Positions 42,966 to 54,155 of a DNA stretch of 64,000 nucleotides are shown here, one piece after another. The number at the start of each line of letters is the position of its first letter. The stretch's first letter is position 1. Below the pieces are notes generated by a model, which saw only the letters and a list, made by a program, of their open reading frames with translations, was not told where the DNA came from and searched no databases. The translations under genes and the position numbers were made by a program. The stretch lies in contig JALIGW010000016.1 in the NCBI GenBank assembly GCA_023053685.1, forward strand, positions 14,856,973 through 14,920,972, given 5' to 3'. Source of the stretch: Diadophis punctatus similis (Eukaryota > Chordata > Lepidosauria > Squamata > Dipsadidae).

Positions 42966-44195
42966 TAAAATAGGGAAGAAAATGGTAAGTGAGCACCTGT
43001 CTACCCTAGATGAATTCAAATCACCAGGACCAGATATTCTACACCCCAAGGTTCTGAAGGAACTGGCAGACGAGATCTCAGAACCACTGAACTATATCTT
43101 TCAAAGATCCTAGAGCACCAGGGAACTGCCAGAGGACTGGAAAAGAGCTGATGTAGTTCCGATCTTCAAAAAAGGAAAAAAAAATAGATCCAGGAAACTA
43201 CAGACCTATCAGCCTGACCTCAATACTAGGGAAGATTCTGGAAAAGATAAGCAACGAATCAGCGAACACCTAGAAGCAAACAAAGTAATAACCAAAAGCC
43301 AACATAGGTTTGTCAAAAACAGATCATGCCAGACTAATCTTATTGCATTCTTTGACAAAGTGACAAAATTAGTGTACCAGAGGAATTCTTTCGATATAAT
43401 TTACTTGGACTTCAGTAAGGCATTTGATAAAATAGACCATAACCTACTACTAGATAAAATAGAAAAATGTGGGTTAGACAGCATCACCACCAGATGGATT
43501 CGTAACTGGCTGACCAACCACACTCAACGTGTAGTCCTCAATGGAACTGCATCTACATGGAGAGAAGTATGCAATGGGGTACCCCAAGGCTCTGTTTTAG
43601 GCCCAATACTCTTCAACATCTTTATCAATGATTTGGACGAGGGGATAGATGGGGAACTCATCAAATTTGCAGACGACACTAAGCTAGCAGGAATAGCCAA
43701 CTCTCCAGAAGATAGGCTTAAGATACAGAAGGATCTTGACAAACTTGAACATTGGGCACTATCTAACAAAATGAAACTCAATGGTGAAAAAAGTAAGGTT
43801 CTACATTTAAGCAAGGAAAACAAAATGCACAGGTACAGTATATGTGGTATCTTGCTCAATAGTAGTAACTGTGAGCGGGATCTTGGAGTCCTAGTGGACA
43901 TCCATTTAAATATGAGCCAGCAGTGTGCAGCAGCTGCCAAAAGAGCCAACACAGTTCTAGGCTGCATAAACAGGGATAGAATCAAGATCACCTGGTGTTA
44001 ATACCACTTTATAATGCCTTGGTAAGGCCACACTTGGAATACTGCATTCAGTTTTGGTTGCCACGATGCAAAAAAGATGTGGAGACTCTAGAAAGAGCGC
44101 AGAGAAGAGCAACAAAGATGATTAGGGGACTGGAGGCTAAAACATATGAAGAACTGTTGCAGGAGCTGGGTATGTCTAGCATTCCCCTGGCCCAC
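42966..44195 (+). mobile_element. CR1 LINE, 5'-truncated, with most of the RT domain
   Basis: Sense-strand CR1 ORF2 from the RT finger region (HLSTLDEFKSPGPDILHP) through the palm and thumb to [13 protein letters not shown]. It is broken by a stop near 43111, a frameshift before 43360 and another near 43976. It lacks the 5' endonuclease region and the 3' UTR. This is the most complete LINE in the window. Confidence 0.93.
43360..44001 (+). pseudogene. CR1 reverse transcriptase palm/thumb, open for 213 residues
   Basis: This open stretch carries the RT core: IIYLDFSKAFDKIDHN (residues 13-28), GVPQGSVLGPILFNIFIND (73-91), and the catalytic FADDTKL (103-109; the FADD codons are at 43666-43677). 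It continues to LGVLVDIHLNMSQQCAAAA. RT copies LINE RNA at a nicked target. The frame ends at a frameshift and the remaining C-terminus continues in another phase from 43995. Confidence 0.93.
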
Positions 44196-44221
44196 TAATT
44201 TTGTCACTAATTTTGTATTTA

Positions 44222-44450
44222 CAAAGGCTGCAGCATCCTGTGGTCACGTGATCGCTATTTGCAACTTTTGCAACCGGCTTCCGACAAGCAAAGTCAGTGG
44301 GAGAATTTAGATTTGCTTAACAGCCACACAATTCACAACAACTGCAGTAACTAGCAAGAATAGTTATAAAAACAGGTGTGACTCAACAGCAGCCTTCCTT
44401 AGCAACTGAAATTCTGATCCCCATTGTCATAAGTCGAAGACTACTACTAT
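44222..44450. mobile_element. MITE M1 fragment
   Basis: The words 'gcagcatcctgtggtcacgt', 'gacaagcaaagtcagtggga' and 'cattgtcataagtcgaagac' match the right part of M1. The left part is absent. Confidence 0.7.
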
Positions 44451-45285
44451 AGTTTCAATGGATGCATTAAAGAGGAGATTAAAAGAGGCAGAGAAAATGC
44501 AGAACGTTGTTTTAGAAGTAAACAAACAGGTCTAAATAAGAAACCCCCCCCCCAGCAAGTTAAATGTGATTAATCATTTAGGGAATGATTTAGTATGCAT
44601 CTAAAATGAGAGAAATGCTTGAAGAAGTATTTTAGAGCTTTGTGGGAGAGTTGCAGTACTATCTCAGAGAATGAAATTTGGAAAAAAACATGACACAAAT
44701 GTGAATATCCAAGAAAAATGATGAGAAAGAAGTCATAAATGCTTTAAGAATGTTGAAATACGATAATACTCCAGGCATAAATAGTGTAAGCGGAGAAATT
44801 AAAATATAGATGTGGTTGGCTTATGAAGTGCTTATAGGTGCCTGGTAGAAGACCTGGTGATATCCAAATCAGGTGGCATGAATCATATTTTTGCGCAAAT
44901 CCTACAGATTAAGTACCTATATCATTATGCATCATGACACAGGTACATTATTATTCATGTCATTTGCTCAATGATGCATCATACACTGTCACTTTCCCCC
45001 TCGTAGATGCCAATGGAAGAAGGATTGTTTAATACAGTGTGTGTTGGTGTGTGAAGACTGGTCTTGTTGCCTGATGATTGGAAGAAGGCCATTTATAGAA
45101 GGGGACAGGCAGCAAGAACAAGTGTAAAAACTACAGTGGGATTTGTTTAAGTGTGCCTGGGAAGATGTTGGCAAAATTTTGATCAAAAGGCTGTGAGACG
45201 TGAGTAAAATTAGAGAAGTGCATAGCTTCATACTGGGCAGGGTGTGATTATCTTTCCCTTTGTAGAAAATGTTATAAACCTGAGA
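44451..45285 (+). pseudogene. Decayed LINE reverse transcriptase, clade undetermined
   Basis: Plus-strand translations show EVINALRMLKYDNTPGINSV (44730 onward), PDDWKKAI (about 45070), then in another frame CKNYSGICLSVPGKMLAKIL (about 45121 onward) and SFILGRV. Order and spacing match the LINE RT segments K-PG-D, DWK, NYRGISLL-PGK and GF-GR. Stops and frameshifts are frequent. The wording differs from CR1, L1, L2 and BovB. Confidence 0.6.
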
Positions 45286-45413
45286 AAGTTTACAGGTAGC
45301 CTTTGACTTACAACCTTAATTGAGCCTGGAATGATGGTTGTAAGTTGTGCCAGCGGTTAGGCAGATCGCCATGCGATTGTGTTTGATTTTATAACAGTTT
45401 TTGTGGTTTATCT

Positions 45414-45538
45414 ACGGAGATTGTCAGTCATCCAGGTCATGGTTGTCCCAAAGGTGCTTTTTCAAGAGGCAACTGGACTTTCTGGTTTTTCTTTGAAGAC
45501 ATTTCGCTTCTCATCCAAGAAGCTTCTTCAGCTCCTTG
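45414..45538. mobile_element. Repeat U fragment
   Basis: 'tctacggagattgtcagtca', 'ggttgtcccaaaggtgcttt', 'tcatccaagaagcttcttca': the left part of U. Confidence 0.75.
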
Positions 45539-45680
45539 GCTTATTGTGGTGTTTGTTAAGTGGATTCACTGTGGTTGCTAGGTGAATGTGGTGGTCCTTA
45601 AACAAATCCATTGTCTGCAATGGGCTTTCCCTGCCCCCTGAAAACCGGAAATAAATGTGCTTTTCAGCAAAAATGTGTCA

Positions 45681-45915
45681 TGAGCCACGGTGGCGCAGTG
45701 GTTAGAGTGCAGTACTGCAGGCTACTTCTGCTGCCTGCCGGCTGCCTGCAATTTGGCAGTTCAAATCTCACCAGGCTCAAGGTTGACTCAGCCTTCCATC
45801 CTTCCAAGGTGGGTAAAATAAGGACCCAGATTGTTGGGGGCAATAGGCTGACTGTAAACCGCTTAGAGAGGGCTGTAAAGCACTGTGAAGCGGTATATAA
45901 GTCTGAGTGCTATTG
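45681..45915 (+). mobile_element. SINE family S2, full length
   Basis: The A box 'gagccacggtggcgcagtgg', B box 'gttcaaatctcacc', standard body, and tail 'gaagcggtatataagtctga' ending CTATTG. A GGAA run follows at 45918-45948. Confidence 0.9.
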
Positions 45916-45948
45916 AGAAGGGAGGGAGGAAGGAAGGAAGGAAGGAAG

Positions 45949-46115
45949 GGTTCGATCCTGACCGTCTCAAGGTTGACTCAGCCTTCCATCCTTCCAAGGT
46001 GGGTAAAATGAGGACCCAGATTGTTGCGGGCCGTAGGTCGACTCTGTAAACCGCTTAGAGAGGGCTGTAAAGCAATGTAAAGTGATATATAAGTGTAAGT
46101 GCTAGTGCTATAAAC
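45949..46115 (+). mobile_element. SINE family S2, 5'-truncated
   Basis: It starts at the B box ('ggttcgatcctgaccgtctc') and continues through the body to 'tatataagtgtaagtgctag'. It directly follows another S2 copy. Confidence 0.85.
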
Positions 46116-46327
46116 CACGGTCATGTGACTCTTGGATGCTGCAAACAGCTCTAAACGCAGATTGGTTGCCAAGTAATCAAAATGTAATCACATGACTTTG
46201 AGGGCAGCCCTTGTGGCTTAATGACTTATGAGCCCATAACTCTGGGCTCAGTTTTGGTCATAAGTCAAGAACTCCCTATACTCCTAACCAGGAGATGTAC
46301 TACTTGCCTGCATACATATCATGAGTA

Positions 46328-47071
<744 letters not shown>

Positions 47072-47073
47072 TA

Positions 47074-47430
47074 TCGCGCAAACAATCTCATTTTAGGAAG
47101 TGGCTGCCTTCTATGACTGATCCACCTGGATTAGCCACTGATGCTTGACAGTGAGATGGGAGGCATATGAATAAATGAAATAAATAAATGAAATAAAACT
47201 CTGTCAAGGGACTGGGAAGAGTTCTTTATCACATCAGCGATCTTTCTGTCTGTTCCACAAAAGGATCAGGGCATCTTCTGCATATCAAACAGCTGCTTGG
47301 CATCTCAATTAATGCCAACTAAAAAAAAAAGGTCTTAAAATGGATGACATCTCTCTTGATTGCTGCTTCCTCTTTCCAATTTCTCAAATATCCCTTTTCT
47401 GCAATTTGTATCCCCCCCTTCACACTAACT
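47074..47430. other. No gene seen
   Basis: Unclassified. It includes a short AAATA/GAAAT-rich retroposon-like tail at 47165-47200. Confidence 0.35.
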
Positions 47431-48332
47431 TCTTTGGTAAGGCCACACTGTCAAGGTTCCAAGTAATACGTCCGTAGCAAACACAACTCAAGAGGCAGGG
47501 TAGGTTCCTGAAAGAATAATTTTATTGGCTATATCATATTGGCACAGGCTGGTGAAAATCGACTCTGAACGTTCCTGCGGTTTTCACCTAATTAAAAGTA
47601 AAAGTTTTCCCCTTTCCCAAACAATCACATGGTCCAATTAAGGTACCGGCCGGTTGCCTGGTAACATCACTCCTCCTCTCTCCAACCATCTATGGAAATG
47701 TCCTTGGTTCCCAGGAGAAAGCATTTTGTTTTGGCTACAAAACCCCAGCTATCTCAATTCCCCCCTCCCTATCCCTCAGCTCCAGTATGGCAACACAGAA
47801 GCCTCAAAAAGGCCTCGGCCAGATCAGCTTCAGGGTTGACACACACTTGGAATATTATGTCCAGTTTTGGTCACCACGATAGAAAAAAGATGTTGAGACC
47901 CTAGAAAAAGTACCGAGAAGAGCAACAAAGATGATTAGAGGTCTGGAAATTAAAACATGTGAAGAACAGTTGCTGGAATTGGGTATGTATAGTCTAACGA
48001 AGAGAAGAACTGAGGTGACTTGATAACGATCTTCTAATATTTAAGAGGCTATCACAGAGAAGGAGGTGGTCAATCTATTTTCCAAAGCACCTGAAGGCAG
48101 GACAAGAAGTAACGGATGGAAACTTATCAAAAAGAGAACCAAGCTAGAACTAAGGAGAAATTTCCTGACAGTGAGAACAATTAATCAGTGGAACGACTTC
48201 CTCCGGAAGCTGTGGGTGCTCCATCACTGGAGGTTTTTAAGAAGAACTTGGATAACTGTTTATCTGAAATGATACAGAGTCTCCTGCTTAAGCAGGGGGT
48301 TGGACTAGAAGACCTCTAAGTTTCCTTCCAAC
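47431..48332 (+). mobile_element. CR1 LINE 3' end interrupted by a solo LTR and an H1
   Basis: CR1 words 'ttggtaaggccacac' (to 47448) resume at 47842 ('cacacttggaatattatgtc') and run through 'gcaacaaagatgattagagg', 'gatggaaacttatcaaaaag' to 'gactagaagacctctaagtt'. The very end lies beyond the H1 at 48333 ('gaaaccctgttactctatta'). Confidence 0.88.
47449..47841. mobile_element. Solo LTR (393 bp)
   Basis: TGTCAAGGTTCCAAGTAATA ... CAGGGTTGACA is flanked by a perfect 5-bp duplication, cacac (47444-47448 and 47842-47846). TG...CA ends and a 5-bp duplication indicate integration of an LTR retroelement. No internal region remains. A sister copy is at 51389. Confidence 0.82.
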
Positions 48333-48491
48333 CAGTAGTGGGTTCTAAACCCCATCGCTACCAGTTCGCTTGTGAGTGCTCGCGACGCTTCTGCACATGC
48401 GCAGAAGCATCCCGGGTGGGTGGGTGGAGCCTCCCACCGATGCGGCTACCGGTTCGCAGAACTGGGCCGAATCGGGAGCAACCCATCGCTG
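48333..48491. mobile_element. hAT-type MITE, family H1, short copy in CR1
   Basis: CAGTAGTGGGTTCTAAAC ... GGAGCAACCCATCGCTG, flanks cttccaac and cttgaaac (6 of 8). It interrupts the terminal words of the CR1 copy. Confidence 0.78.
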
Positions 48492-48519
48492 CTTGAAACC
48501 CTGTTACTCTATTACTCTT

Positions 48520-50175
48520 ATTCTGTCTCAAACTTGTGGAACTCCTTTGTCAAAGCCAACACCAGTAGCTTTCTTGCTATAGTTCCCTCTCTCAAACATG
48601 CAAACTTTCCAGTTTGGCTTTACCATGGAGTCTTTTTTTTCTTCATTTCCCACATCCCACCCACCCACCCCCGCATTTTCTACTCCTCTTGTCCTCCTGT
48701 GGAATCGACTCCCACTCAAGCCGCCCTTCCTTTTATTGATTGCCAAGCCCTGATTTTTGAGCTAAATTCATTTGCATTCTTGACTCTCATTGTTTTTGAC
48801 ACAGGCCTGGTGATTTGTGAATAAAGCTTCATTTCTCCATTTTCCCCCCTTCCCGTAGTCCCTCCTCAGGATTGTCTCTTTGAACAAAGAAAGCACTGAT
48901 ACCCAACGGGGTTGTTTTATTTCACTTGTTAAAAGCATTTTCCGCTTCGCTTGCTTGAGCTTTTGTCACAAGGAAAGTAAGAGAGGGATCCTTACTTCTG
49001 AGCCCCAAGTGAGGGTTGAATCAATGTTTAACGTACGCACTTTTCCTATTTCCTATTCACATCTTTAGGTTGTTCGATGAGGGTTGTTTATAATTACCGG
49101 TACGCTTTGCCCTACTCCACATGCATACTGCGTGCCTAAATCCGATGGAAAGAAGGTGTTAACTTGGGCCAGTGGGCAGAATTGGGATTTTGAGAACATG
49201 TTGTGGGTGTTGTCACCAACAGCAAGTGACAAAGACCTGCACTTTCATAAAATCGCTGCAGCGTTGTGTATCGTCGGTCACAAAACACTCATATAGCAGA
49301 AGATTAATTACTCCTTGTAGTAATGTTCTCTTCCACAGTCTTGTACATTTCTCTCCTGGGCAGTTTGGCCCATTTCTAACTAGGTTGTACCATCCACTTG
49401 TTTTTATTTTTTTCAAATGCCTATGGGCCCTTGGTATTTGCTACTGGCTTTTTAGCAATCCAGCTTCCTTTTTTTAGTTTTATTTTTAATTAAAGAGATC
49501 TTTAAAATATAGAGACGGGTATATCCTGAAGAGGACCAAGGAAGGTATCCAGGGGCTCTCTTATTTTTCAGCTTTGGTTTGAAGGTGTTTTTTTTTTAGC
49601 TTAAAAAAGGGCAGTGTAATGATAGAAGTGTTTAAAAAAATAGGCAGTATTGGGGTGGTTACTTTTTCCAAACTAGGGGGGTGGTCTCAGAGAACTGGGA
49701 CACTGTTTTTACCAAAATGATTGTGACATCACAGGAAATTGAATGCCTGTTGTTGTTTTTCAAGGATTTCAGGGTTTTTAAGGGTAGAATTGGGAACAGG
49801 AAGTCTCAATTTTAAAAAGCCACCAAACCAAAATTGGGTGTCTGAAATCCAGTCATAGTTGCTTGTGTGTTATGTTTAGTTTAGAATTTTGAATAACAGT
49901 GGTCAAACCAGGTTAAGAGGTGGTAGAAGGAAAAACTGATAACACCAGAAGAAAGCCTTCCTAAGTTCCCATGTGCCGTTAAGCCAAAATATTATTTATA
50001 TGGTAGTCTCAGGGCAGAGACCAGTAAAATCTTGACCATTCTTTCCTCTCCTATCTATCAACACATAGTGTGAGAAAACCAGTCACTGGCTGCTTTCCTG
50101 ACTACATGGTATATAACAGGTTGTGGATTCCAGCTATTATTTGTTTATTTACCCCTAATTTTTATTATTGGCTGT
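48520..50175. other. No gene identified; long unclassified stretch
   Basis: About 1.6 kb with no transposon end. AATAAA occurs at about 48820 on the plus strand. Plus-strand frames of 150 (48372-48824), 62, 70 and 101 residues overlap one another and show no domain. This is one of the larger repeat-free blocks and the best place to look for undetected exons or conserved non-coding DNA. Confidence 0.3.
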
Positions 50176-50176
50176 A

Positions 50177-50262
50177 CAGGTAGTCCTCACTTACCAACTG
50201 CAATTGGGACTGGCAACTCCCATTGGCGAGTGAAGTGGTTGTAAAATGAAAAATCAGGTGAC
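50177..50262. mobile_element. MITE M1 left-end fragment
   Basis: CAGGTAGTCCTCACTTACC after TA, then 'aactgcaattgggactggca'. M1 homology is lost after about 80 bases. Confidence 0.6.
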
Positions 50263-50365
50263 TGTGCCCATCTTTACGCTGGCAGTCCAAAGCCAGAATA
50301 AAACACTCAACTTGGTATTAAAATTATAGATTTCTATTCATTCATTCTGACATTTCTTCTAAATT

Positions 50366-50796
50366 AGGTGCGTGAAATTCAAGGCCCACGGGCTGAATCC
50401 GGCCCTTGGGGTGCTTAGATTTGGCCCGTGGGGCCGCCCTGGAAACAGGAAAGGACCGGCCTCGGTGTCTCTGCCAGTGAAAACGGAGCTCAGGAGGACC
50501 ACGCACAGCCGTCCCAGGCTCCATTTTCGGCCACAACGGCCTCCCGCAGCCTTCTGCCGGCAAAAAGGGAGTTCGGGGGGGGCTGTCTGCAGGCCCCCCC
50601 CAGCTCTGTTTTCATTGGCAGAGGGTTGCAGGAGGCCTATCATGGCCGAAAACTGGGCCCCGGAGCCCGTTTTCGCTGGCAGAGTGCTTGGGCCACTACA
50701 GGCACCTCCAACACGAGTAACGCCATGCTGGTCATGCCCCCCAAGGTCAAACACAACCCTGATGCGGCCCCCAATGAAATCAAATTTGACACCCCT
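50366..50796. mobile_element. hAT element, family H2
   Basis: It starts AGGTGCGTGAAATTCAAGG and ends AATCAAATTTGACACCCCTG, matching H2 interiors ('agatttggcccgtggggccg', 'caaggtcaaacacaaccctg'). The flanking duplication is not clear. Overlapping 120-170-residue frames on both strands are GC-driven artefacts. Confidence 0.8.
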
Positions 50797-50861
50797 GTTC
50801 TTCATTATACCAAATAACTACAGAAGGTTTTACTTTTCAAAAATGAGGCAAAGAATACAGG

Positions 50862-51188
50862 TAATCCTCAACCTATGACCTTTTTTGCAGTTGGTTGTTA
50901 AACAAAGACTAGCTTTAATGTTGAGCACTGATCCAATATGTTTCAGATAAACTGTCCACCTTATCTTAACTCCTCCCCCCCTTTCCTTTGGTAAAATTAA
51001 CAGTGGTGCAAAACCAAAAATATTGTGAAGACCGAGAGTTGTGTTATAATAATCCAGTGGGGAAGAACTGTTAGGCAGCCTAACTTTTCCAAATTCGCAT
51101 CCCACTTGCTGTTGAAAAGATATTGCTCCAATGTCATTAACAATATCATTAACAAGCACACCAAAGGTAGGATGTTTGCAATCTGCAA
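50862..51188. other. M1 end fragment then unclassified sequence
   Basis: About 35 bases of M1 ('caggtaatcctcaacctatg') are followed by unclassified AT-rich sequence. No conserved frame. Confidence 0.35.
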
Positions 51189-51189
51189 A

Positions 51190-51290
51190 ATGCACCAGCC
51201 TGTTGATTGATTATATGCCATCGAGTTGGTGTCAACTTTTAGCGACCACATAGATTTTTTCCAGCAGGATCTGTCTGGAGGTAGATGCTT
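51190..51290 (-). mobile_element. BovB-like LINE fragment
   Basis: 'gattgattatatgccatcga', 'gttggtgtcaacttttagcg' and 'accacatagattttttccag' resemble the antisense 3' region of squamate BovB-type elements. Confidence 0.5.
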
Positions 51291-51388
51291 TAAAATGGCT
51301 TTAATAAGGTTAATGCTGTCGATTTCTGCCTTGATCAACCTGTGCAGTGAAATAACCTGAGAAGTAGAAAAATTGCAAAAGAGCTTTA

Positions 51389-51778
51389 TGTCAGGGTTCC
51401 AAATAACACCCCCAACGAAAGAAAACTTCCGAGGCTTGAGTTTCCTCAAAGTTCCATTTTATTAGAGATGTCATATTGGCACATCTGGGAAAACCCGAAT
51501 CTGAAAGCTTCCGGTTTTCCACACCTGAAAGAAAGTCCAAGTTCCAGCCCAGCACCCACATGTCCATCACATTTGTCCAATCAATGCACCGTCCCAACTG
51601 GAGATGCCTCCCAGGAACATCCCTCCAGGTGCAGATCAGAGTGACCTTGACTCTTAGAGAAAGGAATGTTATTTTGACTATATCTCCCTACTCACACAAT
51701 CCCCCCTCCCAGTTTCCCACAGCACCAAATGTGGCAGGCCTGAAGATCTAATGCCCAAGATGGTTTCCAGGCCTGACA
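51389..51778. mobile_element. Solo LTR (390 bp), sister of 47449
   Basis: TGTCAGGGTTCCAAATAACA ... TTCCAGGCCTGACA, flanked by a perfect 5-bp duplication, cttta (51384-51388 and 51779-51783). Length, termini and internal words ('tgtcatattggcacatctgg') match 47449. Confidence 0.88.
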
Positions 51779-51821
51779 CTTTATTCCTTATCTCTCAAAT
51801 GATGGTTTAATGCCAGGATGG

Positions 51822-52131
51822 CAGGGGTGAAATCCTCCCGGTTCGCTCTTACCTGTTGGTCGCCGCACAGCCGAAGAAGCTGGTGGCGTTCGCGGCGCGG
51901 GGCTTCCCCCGCCCACTTCCCCCACCCGCCTGGATGCCGGCATTTGCGTTCTTTTGCCCTCTGCGAATGCGCAAAGCGTTCTGCTTGCGCAGAGGGCAAA
52001 AGAACGCAAATGCCGGCGTCCAGGCGGGCAAGGGAAGCGGGCGGGGGAAGCCCCGCGCCGCGAACGCCACCAGCTTCTTCGGCTGTGCGGCGACCAACAG
52101 GTAAGAGCGAACCGGGAGGATTTCGCCCCTG
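51822..52131. mobile_element. H1 foldback MITE with ~145-bp near-perfect arms
   Basis: The perfect duplication caggatgg (51814-51821 and 52132-52139) brackets CAGGGGTGAAATCCTCC ... GGAGGATTTCGCCCCTG. The two arms are almost exact reverse complements around a small centre near 51975. As a result both strands show nearly the same 82-116-residue chance frames. The arms are CpG-rich. Confidence 0.97.
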
Positions 52132-52212
52132 CAGGATGGAAATGACAAATTCTTATCAATAGAATCGAATTTGCGTTTACTGCTCAGGTTAGTCTTCAAT
52201 TTATGACCATAG

Positions 52213-53032
52213 TTTGAATTAGATTTAGAATAGAATGAGCTGGAAAGGACCTTGGGGGGGGGGGTCTCCTAGTCCAGCCCCCTGCTCAAGCAGGAGAACT
52301 TATACTATTTCAGATAAGTGACTGTCTAGTCTCTTCTTAAAAACCTCCAGTGATGGAGCGCCCACAATTTATGTAGGCAAGCTGTTCCATTGGTTACTTG
52401 TCCTCACTGTCAGGAAGTTTCTCCTTAATTCCAGATTGCTTCTCTCTTTGATTAGTTTCTAACCATTGTTTCTTGTCCTGCCCTCTGGTGTTTCGGAGAA
52501 TAATTTGACCCCATCTTCTTTGTGGGAGCCCCTCAAATACTGGAATACTGCTATCATATCACCCCTAATTCTTCTTTTCTTTAGACTAGCCAAACCCAAA
52601 TCCTGCAGCCGTTCTTCATCTTAGTTCATCTGCAGCCTTTGATCATCTTTAATTGCTTTTCTCTGAACTTTTTTCAAAGCCTCAACATCTTTTTTGTAGC
52701 ATGGTGACCAAAATTGGATGCGGTATTCCAGGTGTGGTCTTACTAGGGTTTTATAAAGCGGTACTAATACTTCACGTGATCTTGAGTCTACACCTCTGTT
52801 TATACAACCCAGGATTGTATTAGGTTTTTTGGCTGCTGCTGCACACTGCTGGCTCACATTCAAGTGATCATTCACTAGGACTCCAAGGTCCCTCTCACAG
52901 TTACTGGTTGTTGTTTTATGAGCCAGGTCTCAGCTTACCTTTGGTTTTTCCTGCCTAAATGTAAAACTTTGTTTTCTCCACATTAAAATTCATTTGGTTG
53001 GATAGGGCCCATTGTTCAAGTTTGTCAAGTTA
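52213..53032 (-). mobile_element. CR1 LINE 3' end with ORF2 C-terminus
   Basis: On the minus strand: HLNVSQQCAAAAKKPNTILG and [20 protein letters not shown] (within 52621-52875), followed by the CR1 3' words ('cagtccagattgcttctctc' region in antisense). At its left end a G run expands 'ccttgggggggg'. The copy starts near the 'LDKLE-WALSN' coding region. Confidence 0.9.
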
Positions 53033-53066
53033 AGCGGTTTATATATTTATTTATTTATTTATTTAT
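53033..53066. mobile_element. S2 tail remnant
   Basis: 'taagcggtttatatatttat' followed by TTTA repeats is the antisense terminus of S2/L2-type tails. Confidence 0.5.
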
Positions 53067-53067
53067 A

Positions 53068-53601
53068 CAGGTAGTCCTTGACTTACGACCGCAATTGAGC
53101 TCAACATTTCTGTTGTTGGGTGAGATACTTGTTAAGTGAGTTTTGTCCCATTTTGTGACCTTTCTTGCCACAGTTGTTAAGTGAATCACTGCCATTGTGA
53201 TCGAAATTCAGATGCTTGGCAACTGGTTCATACTTATGACCATTGCTGTGTCCCAGGGTCATGTGGTGACCGTTTGCAACCTTTTGACAAGGAAAGTCAA
53301 TGGGGAAGCCAGATTCACTTAACAAATTACAGATTACAGATTAACAGAGTTGGAAGGGACCTTGCAGGTCATCTAGTCCAACCCCCTGCCCAAGCAGGAG
53401 ACCCTACATCTACCTAGGATCGAACTCACAACCTCCTGATGGTGAGCCAAGAGCTCCATTACTAACTTTATCAACTGCAGTGATTCACTCAACAACTGTG
53501 GCAAGAAAGGTCATAAAATGAGGCAAAACTCACTTAACAAATGTCTCACTTAACAACAGAAATTTTGGGCTCAATTGTGGTCGTAAGTCAAGGACTATCT
53601 G
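53068..53601. mobile_element. MITE family M1 carrying a CR1 tail
   Basis: CAGGTAGTCCTTGACTTACG ... CAAGGACTATCTG. It is interrupted at 53331-53455 by an antisense CR1 3' end ('acagagttggaagggacctt', 'catctagtccaaccccctgc'). Confidence 0.88.
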
Positions 53602-53692
53602 AACCCTCCCCCCCCCCCCGTATCTATAAAATGATGAGAGTGGCTTTTAGATTTCTGGGAGCAAATTGGCAGAAACGCAGAATTTTAAATTA

Positions 53693-54153
53693 CAGTGGTA
53701 CCTCGGTACTCATTGTTAATTGGTTCCGGGAGTCACAATGAATATCAAATACAAGGGATGCCAAACAGATTTTTCCAATAATATAGTGAGTCACAAGGCA
53801 GCCAACACCAACGAGGTCTACCATGTTTCCCCCAAAATGAGACATGGTCATATATTCATTTTTGCTCCAAAAGACGCATTAGGGCTTATTTTGGGGGAAG
53901 TATGGTAGTAAATGTGTCCGTCTGGCTGACCATCTTAACTGGGTCTTATTTTTGGGGTAGAACTAATATTATGAGCATCCTGAAAATCATGCTAGGGTTT
54001 ATTTTCCGGTTGGGTCGTGTTTTCGGGGAAATAATGGGTAGCTTGTGTGATGAGTACCAAATGAACGAGTACCGGGAAAAAATTTTCATGTCAGAATGTG
54101 TTGAGTACCAAATCCGATGAGTTTCAAAGCAGTTGAGTACCAAAGTAACACTG
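53693..54153. mobile_element. TA-flanked MITE, family M4, carrying M3
   Basis: CAGTGGTACCTCGGTACTCA ... GTACCAAAGTAACACTG between TA dinucleotides (53691-53692 and 54154-54155). It is split by M3 at 53821-54038. The repeated words 'gagtaccaaat' and 'gagtacc' are typical of its interior. Confidence 0.85.
53821..54038. mobile_element. MITE family M3 inside M4
   Basis: CCATGTTTCCCCCAAAATGA ... TTTTCGGGGAAATAATGGG with TA on both sides (53819-53820 and 54039-54040). Confidence 0.82.
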
Positions 54154-54155
54154 TA

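Larger units (their letters stand above)
45294..46275. mobile_element. M1-related MITE interrupted by U and two S2 copies
   Basis: It begins CAGGTAGCCTTTGACTTAC, and M1-like words resume at 45540-45640 ('tgtttgttaagtggattcac') and 46110-46275 ('cacggtcatgtgactcttgg' ... 'gtcataagtcaagaactccc'). Intervening segments are U (45414-45538) and two S2 SINEs. Confidence 0.65.

Noticed and set aside
47431..47900. A complete endogenous retrovirus around the LTR
   Set aside because: Only a single LTR lies between its target duplications, and no gag, pol or env sequence is nearby.
51788..52199. Pairs of similar 80-120-residue proteins on opposite strands
   Set aside because: They arise because the H1 foldback is a palindrome; each strand encodes the same chance frame.
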